Positions 50,582 through 60,029 are shown, numbered from the stretch's first letter. The stretch is DNA of 64,000 nucleotides from Actinomadura sp. NBRC 104425 (GCF_030269545.1 NZ_BSTN01000005.1:124001-188000), one strand, 5' to 3'. Numbers and translations are program-made. The notes: generated from the letters alone by a model not told the origin.

Positions 50582-51577
50582 TCAGCCGGCGCTGATCTGC
50601 AGTTTGCGGCCGGTGCCGTCGCGGAAGGCGTCCAGGGCCTCGGGGTAGCGCTCCAGGGCGAACCGGTCGCTGATCATGATGTCGGGGTCGATGACGCCGC
50701 GGCCCATCAGGTCCACGGCGCGGCCGAAGCTGTGCAGGACGGCCATGCTGCCGACGATGGTGATCTCGTCGTTGTAGACGCGGAACGGGGAGAAGCGGGC
50801 CGTGGCGTCGGCGGGCGCGACACCGAACTGCTGGAACGTGCCACCGCGGCGCACGCGGGTCAGGCCGTCCTCGATGGCGGCGACCGCGCCGGTGCAGTCG
50901 ATGACGACCTCCCAGCCCTGCGGGCGGTCGAACTCGTCGGCCGAAGCGGCCACCGCGTCGGCGCCGAGCCGGGTCGCGACCGGCAGCCGCGCGGCGTTCA
51001 CATCGACCACCGAGACGGAGGCGGCACCGGCGCGGCGGGCCAGTTGCAGCATCATCAGGCCCATCGTCCCGGCGCCGTAGATGAGGTAGTGGTCGCCCAT
51101 GCGGCGCGGCAGCAGGTCGAACCCGCGCACCGCGCACGACAGCGGTTCGATGAGCGCGGCATGCGAGACGTCCACATGGTCGGGGAGCCGGTGGCAGTTG
51201 GCGGCCGGGGCGAGCGCGTACTCGGCGCAGGCGCCGTTGCGGGTCACGCCGATGGCGTTCCAGTTCTCGCACAGGTTGCCCTGGCCGCGTTCGCAGTAGT
51301 GGCAGGCGCCGCAGAACAGCGACGGGTCGACGGCCACGCGGTCGCCGGTGCGCAGGCCCGTCACGCCCGCGCCGACGGCGACGATCTCACCGGCGAACTC
51401 GTGGCCGGGCACGATCGGGTACGGGGTGGGGGCGAAGTCGCCGTCGAGGATGTGCAGGTCGGTGCCGCAGATCCCGCAGGCGGCGACGGCGACGACCACT
51501 TGGCCGGGCCCGGGCGAGGGGTCGGGCAGGGTGGTGACGGCCACGGTTCCGGGGGTTTCGATCAGCGCTGCTCGCAT
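50582..51577 (-). CDS. Zinc-dependent polyol/alcohol dehydrogenase
   Basis: The 331-residue MDR enzyme has the catalytic zinc ligands CGICGTD and PGHEFAGE, the structural zinc loop CGACHYCERGQGNLC, and Rossmann motif GAGTMG. It probably oxidises a sugar alcohol brought in by the ABC importer of the same operon. It is the last gene of the operon, 17 bases after the DeoR gene, with an AAGGAG site. Confidence 0.9.
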   Translation of the reverse strand: MRAALIETPGTVAVTTLPDPSPGPGQVVVAVAACGICGTDLHILDGDFAPTPYPIVPGHEFAGEIVAVGAGVTGLRTGDRVAVDPSLFCGACHYCERGQGNLCENWNAIGVTRNGACAEYALAPAANCHRLPDHVDVSHAALIEPLSCAVRGFDLLPRRMGDHYLIYGAGTMGLMMLQLARRAGAASVSVVDVNAARLPVATRLGADAVAASADEFDRPQGWEVVIDCTGAVAAIEDGLTRVRRGGTFQQFGVAPADATARFSPFRVYNDEITIVGSMAVLHSFGRAVDLMGRGVIDPDIMISDRFALERYPEALDAFRDGTGRKLQISAG

Positions 51578-51594
51578 GCCGGTGTGCTCCTTGG

Positions 51595-52404
51595 TCAGCG
51601 GGGCGGGTTGTCGGGCGGGTGGACGATCTGGACACCGACGCCGAGGCCGCGCAGCGCGTCGATCTCCTCGGCGGGGGTGGCGGCGTCGGTCACGACCAGG
51701 TCGTAGCGGGCGGCGTCGCCGTAGGCGTAGGTGGCGGTCTTACCGAACTTGGAGTGGTCGGCCAGCAGGATGTTGCGGCGCGCCGCGGCGAGCATGGCCT
51801 CCTTGACCTCGGCCGAGTCGCGGCTGGGGTGGAACAGGCGGCCCTCGAGCACGGCGGCGGCCGACACGAACGCCTGCTCGGCGGTGATGCGGGCGAGCGC
51901 AGCGGTCACGTCGGGGCCCGAGCAGGAGTTGAAGTCGCCCCGGTAGCGGCCGCCGAGCAGCACCACCTCCACGCCGTCGGCGTGCCCGAGGATCATCGCG
52001 ATCGCCAGCGAGTTGGTGACCACGGTGAGCCCTTCCACGGCGGTGAGGCGGCGGGCCAGCGGGTGCAGGGTGGTGGAGTCGTCCAGCAGCACGGTGGTGC
52101 CGGGGCGGACCAGGTCGGCGACCGCCGCGCACAGGGCGTCCTTCTCCGCGGCGTGCCGGCGTTCGCGGAACCGTTCGGCGCTCTCGACGGTCAGCGACGG
52201 CAGCGCGGCGACCCGGCCGCGCAGTTTGCGCAGCAGCCGCCGTTCGACCAGGTCGTCCAGGTCGCGGTGCACGGTCATCAGGCTGACCCCGAACCGGGCG
52301 GCCAGGTCGTCGATGCGCGCCTCGCCGTGTTGCATGACGTGGCGCAGGATGTCCTGGCGGCGTCGTTCCACGGCGGCCTCGGAGGGACGCCCCCTGCGGT
52401 TCAC
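51595..52404 (-). CDS. DeoR-family repressor of the polyol operon
   Basis: The 269-residue protein has the DeoR winged helix (RRQDILRHVMQHGEARIDDL, then FGVSLMTVHRDLDDL) and the DeoRC sugar-phosphate domain (TVLLDDSTTLHPLARRL, VVTNSLAIAM, GGRYRGDFNSCSGPDV, LADHSKFGK). The GTG has AAAGGAA upstream. It sits inside the operon it probably controls through the dyad at 56812-56830, derepressed by a phosphorylated polyol. Confidence 0.92.
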   Translation of the reverse strand: MNRRGRPSEAAVERRRQDILRHVMQHGEARIDDLAARFGVSLMTVHRDLDDLVERRLLRKLRGRVAALPSLTVESAERFRERRHAAEKDALCAAVADLVRPGTTVLLDDSTTLHPLARRLTAVEGLTVVTNSLAIAMILGHADGVEVVLLGGRYRGDFNSCSGPDVTAALARITAEQAFVSAAAVLEGRLFHPSRDSAEVKEAMLAAARRNILLADHSKFGKTATYAYGDAARYDLVVTDAATPAEEIDALRGLGVGVQIVHPPDNPPR

Positions 52405-52415
52405 CCCCGTTCCTT

Positions 52416-53465
52416 TCAGGGGTGCACGACGGGTTTGATCGCGGTGTCGTCGCGGGCCGCGACGGTGAGCGCGCGTTCGGCCTCGGCCAGATCGAAGCGG
52501 TGGGTGACGAGCCGGTCGAGGTCGACCTTGCCGGACGCGGCCAGCGCGATCGCGGTCGGCCAGGTGTTGGCGTAGCGGAAGGTGCCGGTGACCTGGATCT
52601 CGTGCCGCTGGACGTGGTCCAGCGGCAGCGGGATCTCATCGCCGCCCATGCCGATCAGCACGACGCGGCCGCCGCGGCCGACCAGGCGGATGGCCGCGCC
52701 GATCGCGGCGGGCACGCCCGAGCATTCCAGCAGCACGTCGGGCTCGAAGCCGGTCACGGGACGTTCGGCGACGTTGACGGTGGCGTCGGCGCCCAGGTCG
52801 GCGGCCACTTCCAGGCGGTGCGGCCGCACGTCGGTGACCACGACCTCGCCGGCGCCGAACGCACGCGCCGTCTGCGCCGCGATCAGCCCGATCGGTCCGG
52901 CGCCGGTGACCAGGACGCGCGACCCGGGCCCGACGCCCCCCTTCCGGCACGCCCACACCCCGACCGACAGGGGTTCCAGCAGCGCGGCGGCCTCATCCGA
53001 CAGGGTGTCGGGCACCGGGTGCGCCATGGCCTCGTGCACGACGACGTATTCGCTGAACGCGCCGTCGATCGGCGGGGTGCCGAAGAACCGCATGTCCGGG
53101 CACAGGTTGTAGTGGCCGGTGCGGCACTGGTCGCAGGTGAAGCACGGCACGCCCGGTTCGATGGACACGCGCTGCCCGGGGTGGTTGCGGGTGACGTCCG
53201 GCCCGACCGCGGCGACCACGCCGCCGGACTCGTGCCCCAGCACCAGGGGCCGGCGCACCACGAAGTTCCCGATGCGGCCCTCCTCGTAGTAATGGACGTC
53301 GGAGCCGCAGGTGCCGACGGCGTTGACGCGCACCAGCACCTGGCCGGGTCCGGGTTCGGGCACGGGACGTTCGTCCAGCACCAGGTCGCGCACCCCGCGC
53401 AGCAGCGACACCCGCATGGTGGCGGGGATCGCGGCGGCGGTGGCGCCGAGGGTGGTCTCACTCAC
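52416..53465 (-). CDS. Sorbitol/xylitol-type zinc dehydrogenase
   Basis: The 349-residue enzyme carries CGSDVHYYEEGRIGNFVV with GHESGG, typical of sorbitol dehydrogenases. It also has the structural zinc loop CFTCDQCRTGHYNLC and cofactor motif GAGPIGL with VTDVRPHRLE. It oxidises a polyol to a ketose. The GTG overlaps the permease stop by 8 bases. Confidence 0.92.
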   Translation of the reverse strand: MSETTLGATAAAIPATMRVSLLRGVRDLVLDERPVPEPGPGQVLVRVNAVGTCGSDVHYYEEGRIGNFVVRRPLVLGHESGGVVAAVGPDVTRNHPGQRVSIEPGVPCFTCDQCRTGHYNLCPDMRFFGTPPIDGAFSEYVVVHEAMAHPVPDTLSDEAAALLEPLSVGVWACRKGGVGPGSRVLVTGAGPIGLIAAQTARAFGAGEVVVTDVRPHRLEVAADLGADATVNVAERPVTGFEPDVLLECSGVPAAIGAAIRLVGRGGRVVLIGMGGDEIPLPLDHVQRHEIQVTGTFRYANTWPTAIALAASGKVDLDRLVTHRFDLAEAERALTVAARDDTAIKPVVHP

Positions 53466-54309
53466 CTGTGACCGCTCCTAGCGTGAGGCCGGTGACCAGC
53501 CACCGGCGGACGGCGATTCCTACGAGCATCATCGGGACGACGACGATGGTGCCGATCGCGGTGAGCTGCCCCCAGTCGATGCCGGTCTGGGTGACCAGCT
53601 GGCTGGCGGCGATCGGCAGGGTCTGGGAGTCGGGGCCGCTGAACACCAGCGCGAAGGCGTAGTCGTTCCAGGAGAACACCAGGCACAGCACGAACGTGGT
53701 GACCAGCCCGGGTTTGGTCAGCGGCAGCACCACGTACCGGAACGCCTGCCACCGCGAGCAGCCGGCGACCAGCGCCGACTCCTCCAGGGCGGGGGGCACC
53801 TGGGCGAAGAACGCGCTCATCAGCCAGATCGCGAACGGCAGGCTGAAGGTCAGGTAGGCCAGCACCAGGCCGGGGACCGAGTCCAGCAGGCCGAGCCGCC
53901 GGTAGATGAGGAACAGCGGCAGCACGACGGCGGCGATCGGCGCCATGCGGGTGGAGATGATCCAGAACGACAGGTGCCGTTTGCCGCGCGTGCGGGTGCG
54001 GGCCAGCCCGTACCCGGCGGGTGCGCCGAGTACGACCGCCAGCACCGCGGCCGCCCCGGCCGCCAGCATGCTGTGCCAGATGTAGGGGGCCAGGTCGTTG
54101 GCGCCGGTGAACAGTGCGCGGTAGTTGCCGAGGGTGGGGCGGAACAGCAGGTCGGGGGTGGCGGCGGTGACCTGCTCGGACGGTTTCACCGACGACAGCG
54201 CCATCCAGGCCAGCGGGACCAATGTCCACACCAGGGCGACGGCGACGGTGACGGCGGCGGCGACGCGGGACCGGAGGCTGCCGCGCTCCAGGGGCGTTGG
54301 GCGGGTCAT
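53458..54309 (-). CDS. Carbohydrate ABC importer permease (MalG type)
   Basis: The 283-residue protein has six membrane segments and the EAA loop EESALVAGCSRWQAFRYVVL typical of MalG/UgpE permeases. It pairs with the upstream permease, overlapping it by 4 bases. Confidence 0.93.
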   Translation of the reverse strand: MTRPTPLERGSLRSRVAAAVTVAVALVWTLVPLAWMALSSVKPSEQVTAATPDLLFRPTLGNYRALFTGANDLAPYIWHSMLAAGAAAVLAVVLGAPAGYGLARTRTRGKRHLSFWIISTRMAPIAAVVLPLFLIYRRLGLLDSVPGLVLAYLTFSLPFAIWLMSAFFAQVPPALEESALVAGCSRWQAFRYVVLPLTKPGLVTTFVLCLVFSWNDYAFALVFSGPDSQTLPIAASQLVTQTGIDWGQLTAIGTIVVVPMMLVGIAVRRWLVTGLTLGAVTGE

Positions 54310-55244
54310 CGGGTCAGTCCCTCCCGGTCCAGGACGCGGATGAACGCGCGGGCGACGACGATGGACGCGGCGAGCATGGCCAGCCCGATCGCGGCGGCAT
54401 AACCCAGGTCGAAGAATCGGAACGCGGTCTCGTACAGCCGGACCGGCACGGTCTTGGTGGCGTCGGCGGGTCCGCCGCCGGTGGTGACCCAGATCACGTC
54501 GAAGTAGCGGATGGCGTCCATCGAGCGGATCAGCAGCGCCACCAGCAGCACGTTGGAGATGGACGGCAGGATGATGTGGGCGAGCATGCTCCAGCCGCCG
54601 GCGCCGTCGATGGCGGCGGCCTCGCGCAGGCTCGCGGGGATGGACGTCAGGCCCGCCAGGGTGATGAGGGTGATGAGCGGGGTCCACTCCCACACGTCCA
54701 TCAGCACCACGGCGGTGAACGCCGACGTCTTGGAGCCCATGATGTCGCCGTGGTAGCCGATCTGCCGCAGCATCCAGGTGTAGAGGCCGAAGGTGGAGTC
54801 GGTGAGGAACCGGCCGAGCAGCCCGACGATGACGGGCGCGACGAACATCGGCAGCAGAAGCAGTGTCAGCGCCGCGTTGCGGCCGCGTGCCAGCCGCCAC
54901 ACCGCCAGCGCCAGGCCGACGCCCGCCAGCATCTCCAGCCCGACGGTGAGGGTGAAGTAGACGGCGGTGCGGATCCAGGCCCAGCCCAGGTCGGGGTCGG
55001 TGAAGAACCGCGTCCAGTTGTCGGCGCCGACCCAGTGCAGGCCGACGCCGCCCAGCAGCCGCACCCGGGCCAGGCTCATGACGATGATGGCCAGGAACGG
55101 CACGATCGACAGGGCGGCCAGCAGCAGCAGACCGGGCGTCATCATGCGGCCCTCGAAGCCGGGCAGCCGTCCGGGGCGGCGCGGGCGCGGTGCGGTGCGG
55201 GTGGGGCCGGCGGCGGCGCCTGCGGGGGCGGCGGGGGCGGTCAT
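54306..55244 (-). CDS. Carbohydrate ABC importer permease (MalF type)
   Basis: The 312-residue protein has six membrane segments with the EAA loop REAAAIDGAGGWSMLAHIIL. The ATG overlaps the binding-protein stop by 4 bases. No ATPase gene occurs in the operon; such importers in actinomycetes usually share a MsiK-type ATPase encoded elsewhere. Confidence 0.93.
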   Translation of the reverse strand: MTAPAAPAGAAAGPTRTAPRPRRPGRLPGFEGRMMTPGLLLLAALSIVPFLAIIVMSLARVRLLGGVGLHWVGADNWTRFFTDPDLGWAWIRTAVYFTLTVGLEMLAGVGLALAVWRLARGRNAALTLLLLPMFVAPVIVGLLGRFLTDSTFGLYTWMLRQIGYHGDIMGSKTSAFTAVVLMDVWEWTPLITLITLAGLTSIPASLREAAAIDGAGGWSMLAHIILPSISNVLLVALLIRSMDAIRYFDVIWVTTGGGPADATKTVPVRLYETAFRFFDLGYAAAIGLAMLAASIVVARAFIRVLDREGLTR

Positions 55245-56752
55245 GCCGCCCACCCCCTGGCGATGATGCGGTCGAAGCGTTTGCGGGCCGAGCGCATCGC
55301 CTCGGCGGGCGAGGCGTCACCGGCCAGCATCCGCGACACCTCGGTGTAGATGGCGGTGTCGCACTCGTTCCACATGGGGATCTTGGGGCGCAGGCCGATG
55401 TTCTCGCTTCGCCAGGTCCGCTCGACGGCGTCGGTGGTCAGCAGGTTGGGCATCGGTGACGGGCGGCGGGCGGCGGCCTTGACGTCGCCGCGCTCGTACA
55501 CCGACCGGCGGGTGGGGGTGCCGCCGCCGACCTTGCTGGCCAGGCCGCGCAGCTGGGTGTCGGGGGAGGTGGCCCACAGCAAGAACAGCCAGGCGGCGCG
55601 GCGTTCGTTGGGCAGGGTGTTGGCGCTGATGGCGATGCCGGTGCCGCCGTACATGCCGGCGCGGCGGGCCGGTCCTTTGGGCAGGGGCGCATAGCCGACC
55701 TTGCCGGGCATGGCGGCTTCGTTGCCGGCGGCGAACTCGTGCCAGTTGGGGCACATGGCCAGGCGTCCGGCGCGGAACGCGGCGCCGACGCCGTCCCAGT
55801 CCCAGGTGCGTGAGGCGGGGTCGGCGACCGACAGCAGTCTGCGGTAGAACTCGGCGGCGGCGATGGCGGCGTCGGCGTCCAGGCGGCACGGTCCGGGGTC
55901 GATGGTGCCGAGCCGTCCGACGGCGGTGTCGTCGTCGAAGTAGCTGCCGCCGTGGGCCCACAGCGCGTTGGAGAAGTCGTTCATCAGCGAGTCGTGCTGT
56001 TTGGCCTGGTGGCCGGTGCCGTAGGGGACGTCGTCGGCGTTGTCGGTGAACCACTTGGCGATGGCGTAGTACTGCTCCCAGGTGGAGTCCTCCCCGGGGG
56101 TGGGGTCGAAGCCCAGGTCGGCGGCCATGCGGTCGCGGTATTTGTCGAACAGGTCGCGCCGGTACTGCCAGATCATGGTGGGGCAGTCGTAGGGCAGGGC
56201 GAACACCTTGTCGGAGGCGGCGAAGCGTCCGGCGGCGTCCAGTTGGGTGGGGATGAAGTCGCCGAATCCGCCGGGCAGGGGCGGCAGGGTCGGGTCGGCG
56301 GCCAGTTCCCGCAGGTCGACCAGGCCTTTGGAGTAGGGGGCGAGCACCTGGTAGGGGTCGGCGTAGATGACCTGGTACTGGGCCTGCCCGGAGGCCAGGT
56401 CGAGGGCGACCTTCTGCACCAGGGCCGACAGTTCCAGCGTGACGATGTTGACGCGGATGCCGGTGAGGCGGGTGAAGGGCCGCAGGTCGGCGGCGATGGC
56501 GGCGGTGGGCGCGGTGTTCTCGGAGATGAAGTTGAGGGTGGTTCCGGCGAACTGCCGCCAGGGGTCGCCGGTGTTGCGGCGGGGGGCGTCCTTGCGGGTG
56601 CCGCAGGCGCCCAGCAGCAGCGGGCCGCTGGCGGCGGCCGCGGCGCGCAGCACGGTCCGCCGGGGCAGGGGCGTGGCGGGGGTGCGGGTACCGTGGGCGG
56701 GGGCGGTCGGGTGAGGCGGGGGGTCGGCGGGGGACGGACGGTGAACGGCCAT
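55241..56752 (-). CDS. Extracellular polyol/sugar-binding lipoprotein
   Basis: A twin-arginine signal (PRRTVLRAAAA) leads into the lipobox LLLGAC, giving a Tat-exported lipoprotein of 503 residues. The mature part is a type 1 solute-binding protein (TGIRVNIVTLELSALVQKVA, YDCPTMIWQYRRDLFDKY, WDWDGVGAAF). It is larger than MalE and like polyol/oligosaccharide binders. The ATG at 56752 has AGGGAG upstream; GTG 56758 is an alternative. It is the first gene of the operon. Confidence 0.92.
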   Translation of the reverse strand: MAVHRPSPADPPPHPTAPAHGTRTPATPLPRRTVLRAAAAASGPLLLGACGTRKDAPRRNTGDPWRQFAGTTLNFISENTAPTAAIAADLRPFTRLTGIRVNIVTLELSALVQKVALDLASGQAQYQVIYADPYQVLAPYSKGLVDLRELAADPTLPPLPGGFGDFIPTQLDAAGRFAASDKVFALPYDCPTMIWQYRRDLFDKYRDRMAADLGFDPTPGEDSTWEQYYAIAKWFTDNADDVPYGTGHQAKQHDSLMNDFSNALWAHGGSYFDDDTAVGRLGTIDPGPCRLDADAAIAAAEFYRRLLSVADPASRTWDWDGVGAAFRAGRLAMCPNWHEFAAGNEAAMPGKVGYAPLPKGPARRAGMYGGTGIAISANTLPNERRAAWLFLLWATSPDTQLRGLASKVGGGTPTRRSVYERGDVKAAARRPSPMPNLLTTDAVERTWRSENIGLRPKIPMWNECDTAIYTEVSRMLAGDASPAEAMRSARKRFDRIIARGWAA

Positions 56753-56811
56753 GGACACTCCCTGGTGTGACTGCCGTCACCCTCACCACTTATCAGACAA
56801 ACCGCCCCTTG

Positions 56812-56830
56812 TTAACACTCTTTGTGTGAA
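56812..56830. promoter_or_regulatory. Dyad TTAACAC-N5-GTGTGAA, probable DeoR operator
   Basis: The arms match at 6 of 7 positions. Read on the minus strand, the dyad overlaps a -35-like TTAACA about 15 bases before a TGATAA -10-like box. It lies 60 bases upstream of the binding-protein gene. Confidence 0.5.
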
Positions 56831-56888
56831 AACTTTGCCGACCGCCCCCGCAAGCCGACCGCCGGGGCCTGCCGCCAAGCGCCGGCCG

Positions 56889-57284
56889 TCAATCCGCGAC
56901 GGGTCCGCCGGTGACGGGTCCGCCCGTGACGGGGACGAACTCGGGCCGGTCGAGCAGGCGCAGCCAGCTGCCGTCCGGCTGGCGGCGGACCACCTGGGCG
57001 CGGGCGCCCGCCCCGTCCTTGGGCGGCGTGCCGGTCAGGGCGATGTCACCGCAGATCAGGGTGGGCAGCGGCTCCTCGGGCTCGAAGCGGGGGCGGGACG
57101 CCAGCACCTTCTCCCACAGCTCGCGGATGGCCTGGCGGCCCACGGTCCGGCTGCCGGGCGGGTAGGCCATCACCGCGTCCTCCTCGTACAGCGCGGCGAT
57201 CCCCTCGGCGTCCCCGGCGTTGGCGCGTTCGACGAACAGGCGGGTGAGGTCTTCGGGGCGCATCGCCTTCTCGTATTCGGCCAT
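56889..57284 (-). CDS. NTF2-fold protein (DUF4440/SnoaL-like)
   Basis: The 131-residue protein has LTRLFVERANAGDAEGIAAL and YEEDAVMAYPPGSRTVGRQA, then IRELWEKVL and RQPDGSWLRLLDRP, the ketosteroid-isomerase-like pattern. Its role is unknown. It diverges from a LysR regulator over 106 bases and is its likely target. Confidence 0.88.
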   Translation of the reverse strand: MAEYEKAMRPEDLTRLFVERANAGDAEGIAALYEEDAVMAYPPGSRTVGRQAIRELWEKVLASRPRFEPEEPLPTLICGDIALTGTPPKDGAGARAQVVRRQPDGSWLRLLDRPEFVPVTGGPVTGGPVAD

Positions 57285-57364
57285 GACATCTCCTCGTCGA
57301 GACGTGTGATCGGTGTGACGTGCTTCAGCCTGCCCACCCGGCCACTAGAAGTCCAACAGATTGT

Positions 57365-57374
57365 TTTCATGAAA
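57365..57374. promoter_or_regulatory. Palindrome TTTCATGAAA near the LysR start
   Basis: A perfect 10-bp palindrome lies 17 bases before the LysR start codon within an AT-rich spacer; a plausible LysR site for autoregulation and control of the divergent NTF2 gene. Confidence 0.35.
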
Positions 57375-57390
57375 GCTAGAATCAACAGTT

Positions 57391-58290
57391 ATGGAATTGC
57401 GGCAGCTGGAGTACTTCGTGGCCGTGGCCGAGGAACGCAACTTCACGCGGGCGGCCGAGCGGGTGCGCATCAGCCAGTCGGGGGTCAGCGCCCAGATCCG
57501 GCAGCTGGAGCGGGAACTGGGCGCCGAGCTGTTCGACCGCTCCGGCCGCACCGCCACGCTGACCGTCGCGGGCAAGGCCGCCCTGGAGCACGCCCGGGCC
57601 GCGCTGGCCGCCGCCCGGGCGCTCGAGCAGGCCGTCGGCGAGGTCAGCGACCTGATCCGCGGCCGCCTGGCCGTCGGCATGGTGGTCGGCTGCACGGTCA
57701 CGCCGCTGTTCGACGCCCTGGCCGCCTTCCACCGGGCCCATCCCGGGGTGGAGATCGCGCTGCTGGAGGACGGCTCGGACCGGCTGGTGGAGGCCGTGCG
57801 CGACGGCGCGCTGGACCTGGCCCTGGTCGGCACCGCGACCGCCGCCCCGGGCGGGCTGCCGGCGCTGACGGTCACCAGCGACCGGCTGGTCGCGATGGTG
57901 CCCCCCACGCACCCCCTGGCCGACCGGCCCCGCGTCACGCTGGCGGACCTGAGCGGCCGGCCGGTCGTGTGCATGCCGCCCGGAACGGGGCTGCGCACGG
58001 TGTTCGACCGGGCGTGCGCAGCCCTCGACATCCACCCGGTGATCGCGTTGGAGGCCAGCGCCGCCGACGCCGTCGCCGACCTGGCGGCCCGCGGGTTGGG
58101 CGTGGGCGTGCTGTCCAGCTCGATGGCCGCCGCCTACCGCGACCGGCTGACCGCGCGGCTCATCGACGACGTGGACGCGCCCGCCCTGCTGGCCCTGGTC
58201 TGGAAGAGCACCCACGTCCCGGCCGTCCGCGCCTTCCTGTCCCACGCCCGCCGCGCCTTCGCCGCCGCGGATGCTGGGGACGCGGGGTGA
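57391..58290 (+). CDS. LysR-family regulator
   Basis: The 299-residue protein begins MELRQLEYFVAVAEERNFTR and carries the LysR winged helix (AERVRISQSGVSAQIRQLER) and a periplasmic-binding-like effector domain (AVGMVVGCTVTPLFDALAAF; DLALVGTA; GVGVLSSSMAA). It is divergent from the NTF2 gene. Confidence 0.93.
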   Translation: MELRQLEYFVAVAEERNFTRAAERVRISQSGVSAQIRQLERELGAELFDRSGRTATLTVAGKAALEHARAALAAARALEQAVGEVSDLIRGRLAVGMVVGCTVTPLFDALAAFHRAHPGVEIALLEDGSDRLVEAVRDGALDLALVGTATAAPGGLPALTVTSDRLVAMVPPTHPLADRPRVTLADLSGRPVVCMPPGTGLRTVFDRACAALDIHPVIALEASAADAVADLAARGLGVGVLSSSMAAAYRDRLTARLIDDVDAPALLALVWKSTHVPAVRAFLSHARRAFAAADAGDAG

Positions 58291-58429
58291 GAGCAGGCCG
58301 GATTCCGGGGCATGTCCAGCGGCGACGCGCCGGCGGCACCGGCCGGGCGAACTCGCGATCGATCTCGACTTCGGGTCAATGAACGTTATGGTGAAAGTGA
58401 AGACCAGGACGCCATAGGGGGCATGGGCC

Positions 58430-59944
58430 GTGGACGAGCAGGTCGAGGACGCCGCCGACCAGAACACCGGCACCGGGACGGGCAGGGCCGCGGCGGTGCC
58501 CGAGCCCGTGCCCGAAGCGGTGCCCCAAGCGGTGGTGCCCGGCCGTCCGTCCGGGCAGGGCCGTCCCGACCCGCACGCCGTGGCGCTGCCGGCGCGGCCG
58601 GACCGCACGGCGCCCGACCGGATCGAAGACGCGCTGGTGCCGGCGGCCGCCGACGCCGCCCGCCTGGCGGCCACCGTGTCCGGACCCGTGCGGCGGTTGG
58701 GACGCCAGGCGGCCGACCGCGCGGCGGCCCGCATCGTGGAGCAGCTGTCGCGCAGCCCCGCGATGGAGGCCGTCGAGCAGGCGGCCCGCCAGGCCGCGAC
58801 GCGGCTGGCGCGCGAGGCGGCCGACCGGGCCGTGGCGCAGGCCCGCGCGGCGGCCGAGTCGCACGTGCTGACCGGCACCGCGCTGGAGGTCGGCACCGCC
58901 GCGGTGGAGCTCGTCGAGCAGGCCGCGTCCCATCCGGTGGCCGAGGCGGCGCGGCGGCTGGCCGCGCGCAGCCCGCTGGCCCGCGCCGCCACCGCCACCG
59001 CGCTGGAGATGGCCGAACGCACCGTCTCCTCGCCGGTCGTGCAGGCCGCCACCCGCCAGATCGTCGACTCGGCGCTCGACGCGGTCGCCGACGTGGCCGT
59101 GGACGTGGCGCTGGACGCCGGCCGCGACATCGTCGTGCAGGTCGTCCGGCAGACCGCACGCGAGGCCGCCCGCGAACTGGCCGGAACCGCCCGTGCCCGG
59201 GCGCGGGAGGCGGCCGACTGGGCCGGCATCACCCCGGTGACCTCGGCCGTGGCGGACATGGCGGTCGAGGTGGCCGACGCCGCCGCCGAGGCCGCGGGCC
59301 GGGCGTCCGGCAACACCCGGATCCGCTCGGCGGGCGACCTGGTCGCCGCCGTGGCCGGCAGCGCCGTGGCCCGCACCGCCCGCGACCTGGCGGCGCAGGC
59401 CGCCACGCGCGCCGCGACCGCCGCGATCGAGGCGGTCATGGACGAACTGCTGCGCGACGCGCTGCGCGAGGCGATGAAGGCCGCGTTGCGCGGGCTGATG
59501 CGCGAGGTGGCGCGGGAGGTGGTCGTCGACGCCGTGCGCGGCGGCTGGCAGGCGGCGACCCGTCCGGCGCCCGAGCCCGCGTCCCGGCGCGACGGCCGGG
59601 TGTCGGTCGCCGACCTGCTGACCCGCGCCGCCCGCGCCACCGCCTCCCTCGCCGGACCCGCGACCCTCCAACCGTCCGGCGAGACGTCCGGCGAGACGTC
59701 CGGCGAGACGTCCGGCGAAAGGTCCGGAGAGACGTCCCGCACGGTGGCCGGTGCGGCCATCGACGCCCCGGCACCCGCCGCGCCGCCCGCCGCAGCAATC
59801 GCCGCAGCACCCGCCACACCCAAGATCCTCAAGGTCGGGGCGCTGCGGAACCCGTCGCGCTACAGCGCCGGACTGCGGCGGCGCCCCCTCCCGCCGCACC
59901 GCCCCGCCATGTTCGCCAACCTGCCGCCGGACGCGGCCGGATGA
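58430..59944 (+). CDS. Large alanine-rich amphipathic helical protein of unknown function
   Basis: The GTG follows an AGGGGG site. Residues 60-385 are continuous amphipathic helices rich in Ala, Arg and Val with recurring Ser-Pro or His-Pro breaks (SRSPAMEAVEQAA; SHPVAEAARRLAA; SSPVVQAATRQIV) about every 55 residues. That periodicity suggests a solenoid, coiled bundle, or phasin/apolipoprotein-like surface binder. A flexible part follows, with four consecutive SGE[TR] units near residue 417, then an Ala/Pro linker and a basic C-terminus. No transmembrane segment or known motif is seen. The long minus-strand frames over it are shadows. It precedes a two-component pair. Confidence 0.75.
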   Translation: MDEQVEDAADQNTGTGTGRAAAVPEPVPEAVPQAVVPGRPSGQGRPDPHAVALPARPDRTAPDRIEDALVPAAADAARLAATVSGPVRRLGRQAADRAAARIVEQLSRSPAMEAVEQAARQAATRLAREAADRAVAQARAAAESHVLTGTALEVGTAAVELVEQAASHPVAEAARRLAARSPLARAATATALEMAERTVSSPVVQAATRQIVDSALDAVADVAVDVALDAGRDIVVQVVRQTAREAARELAGTARARAREAADWAGITPVTSAVADMAVEVADAAAEAAGRASGNTRIRSAGDLVAAVAGSAVARTARDLAAQAATRAATAAIEAVMDELLRDALREAMKAALRGLMREVAREVVVDAVRGGWQAATRPAPEPASRRDGRVSVADLLTRAARATASLAGPATLQPSGETSGETSGETSGERSGETSRTVAGAAIDAPAPAAPPAAAIAAAPATPKILKVGALRNPSRYSAGLRRRPLPPHRPAMFANLPPDAAG

Positions 59945-60029
59945 CGGCGCCGTTGAGGCTTCCTGAAAGATCCATGAGAATGGCCGCTGACGTGCGCAGG
60001 CACCGCTGTCCGCTGGTTACGGTGTGTGC

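Noticed and set aside
57382..59899. Very long minus-strand frames over the LysR and helical-protein genes
   Set aside because: They are Ser/Arg/Gly-rich shadows; the plus-strand genes have ribosome sites and recognisable domains or helix periodicity.
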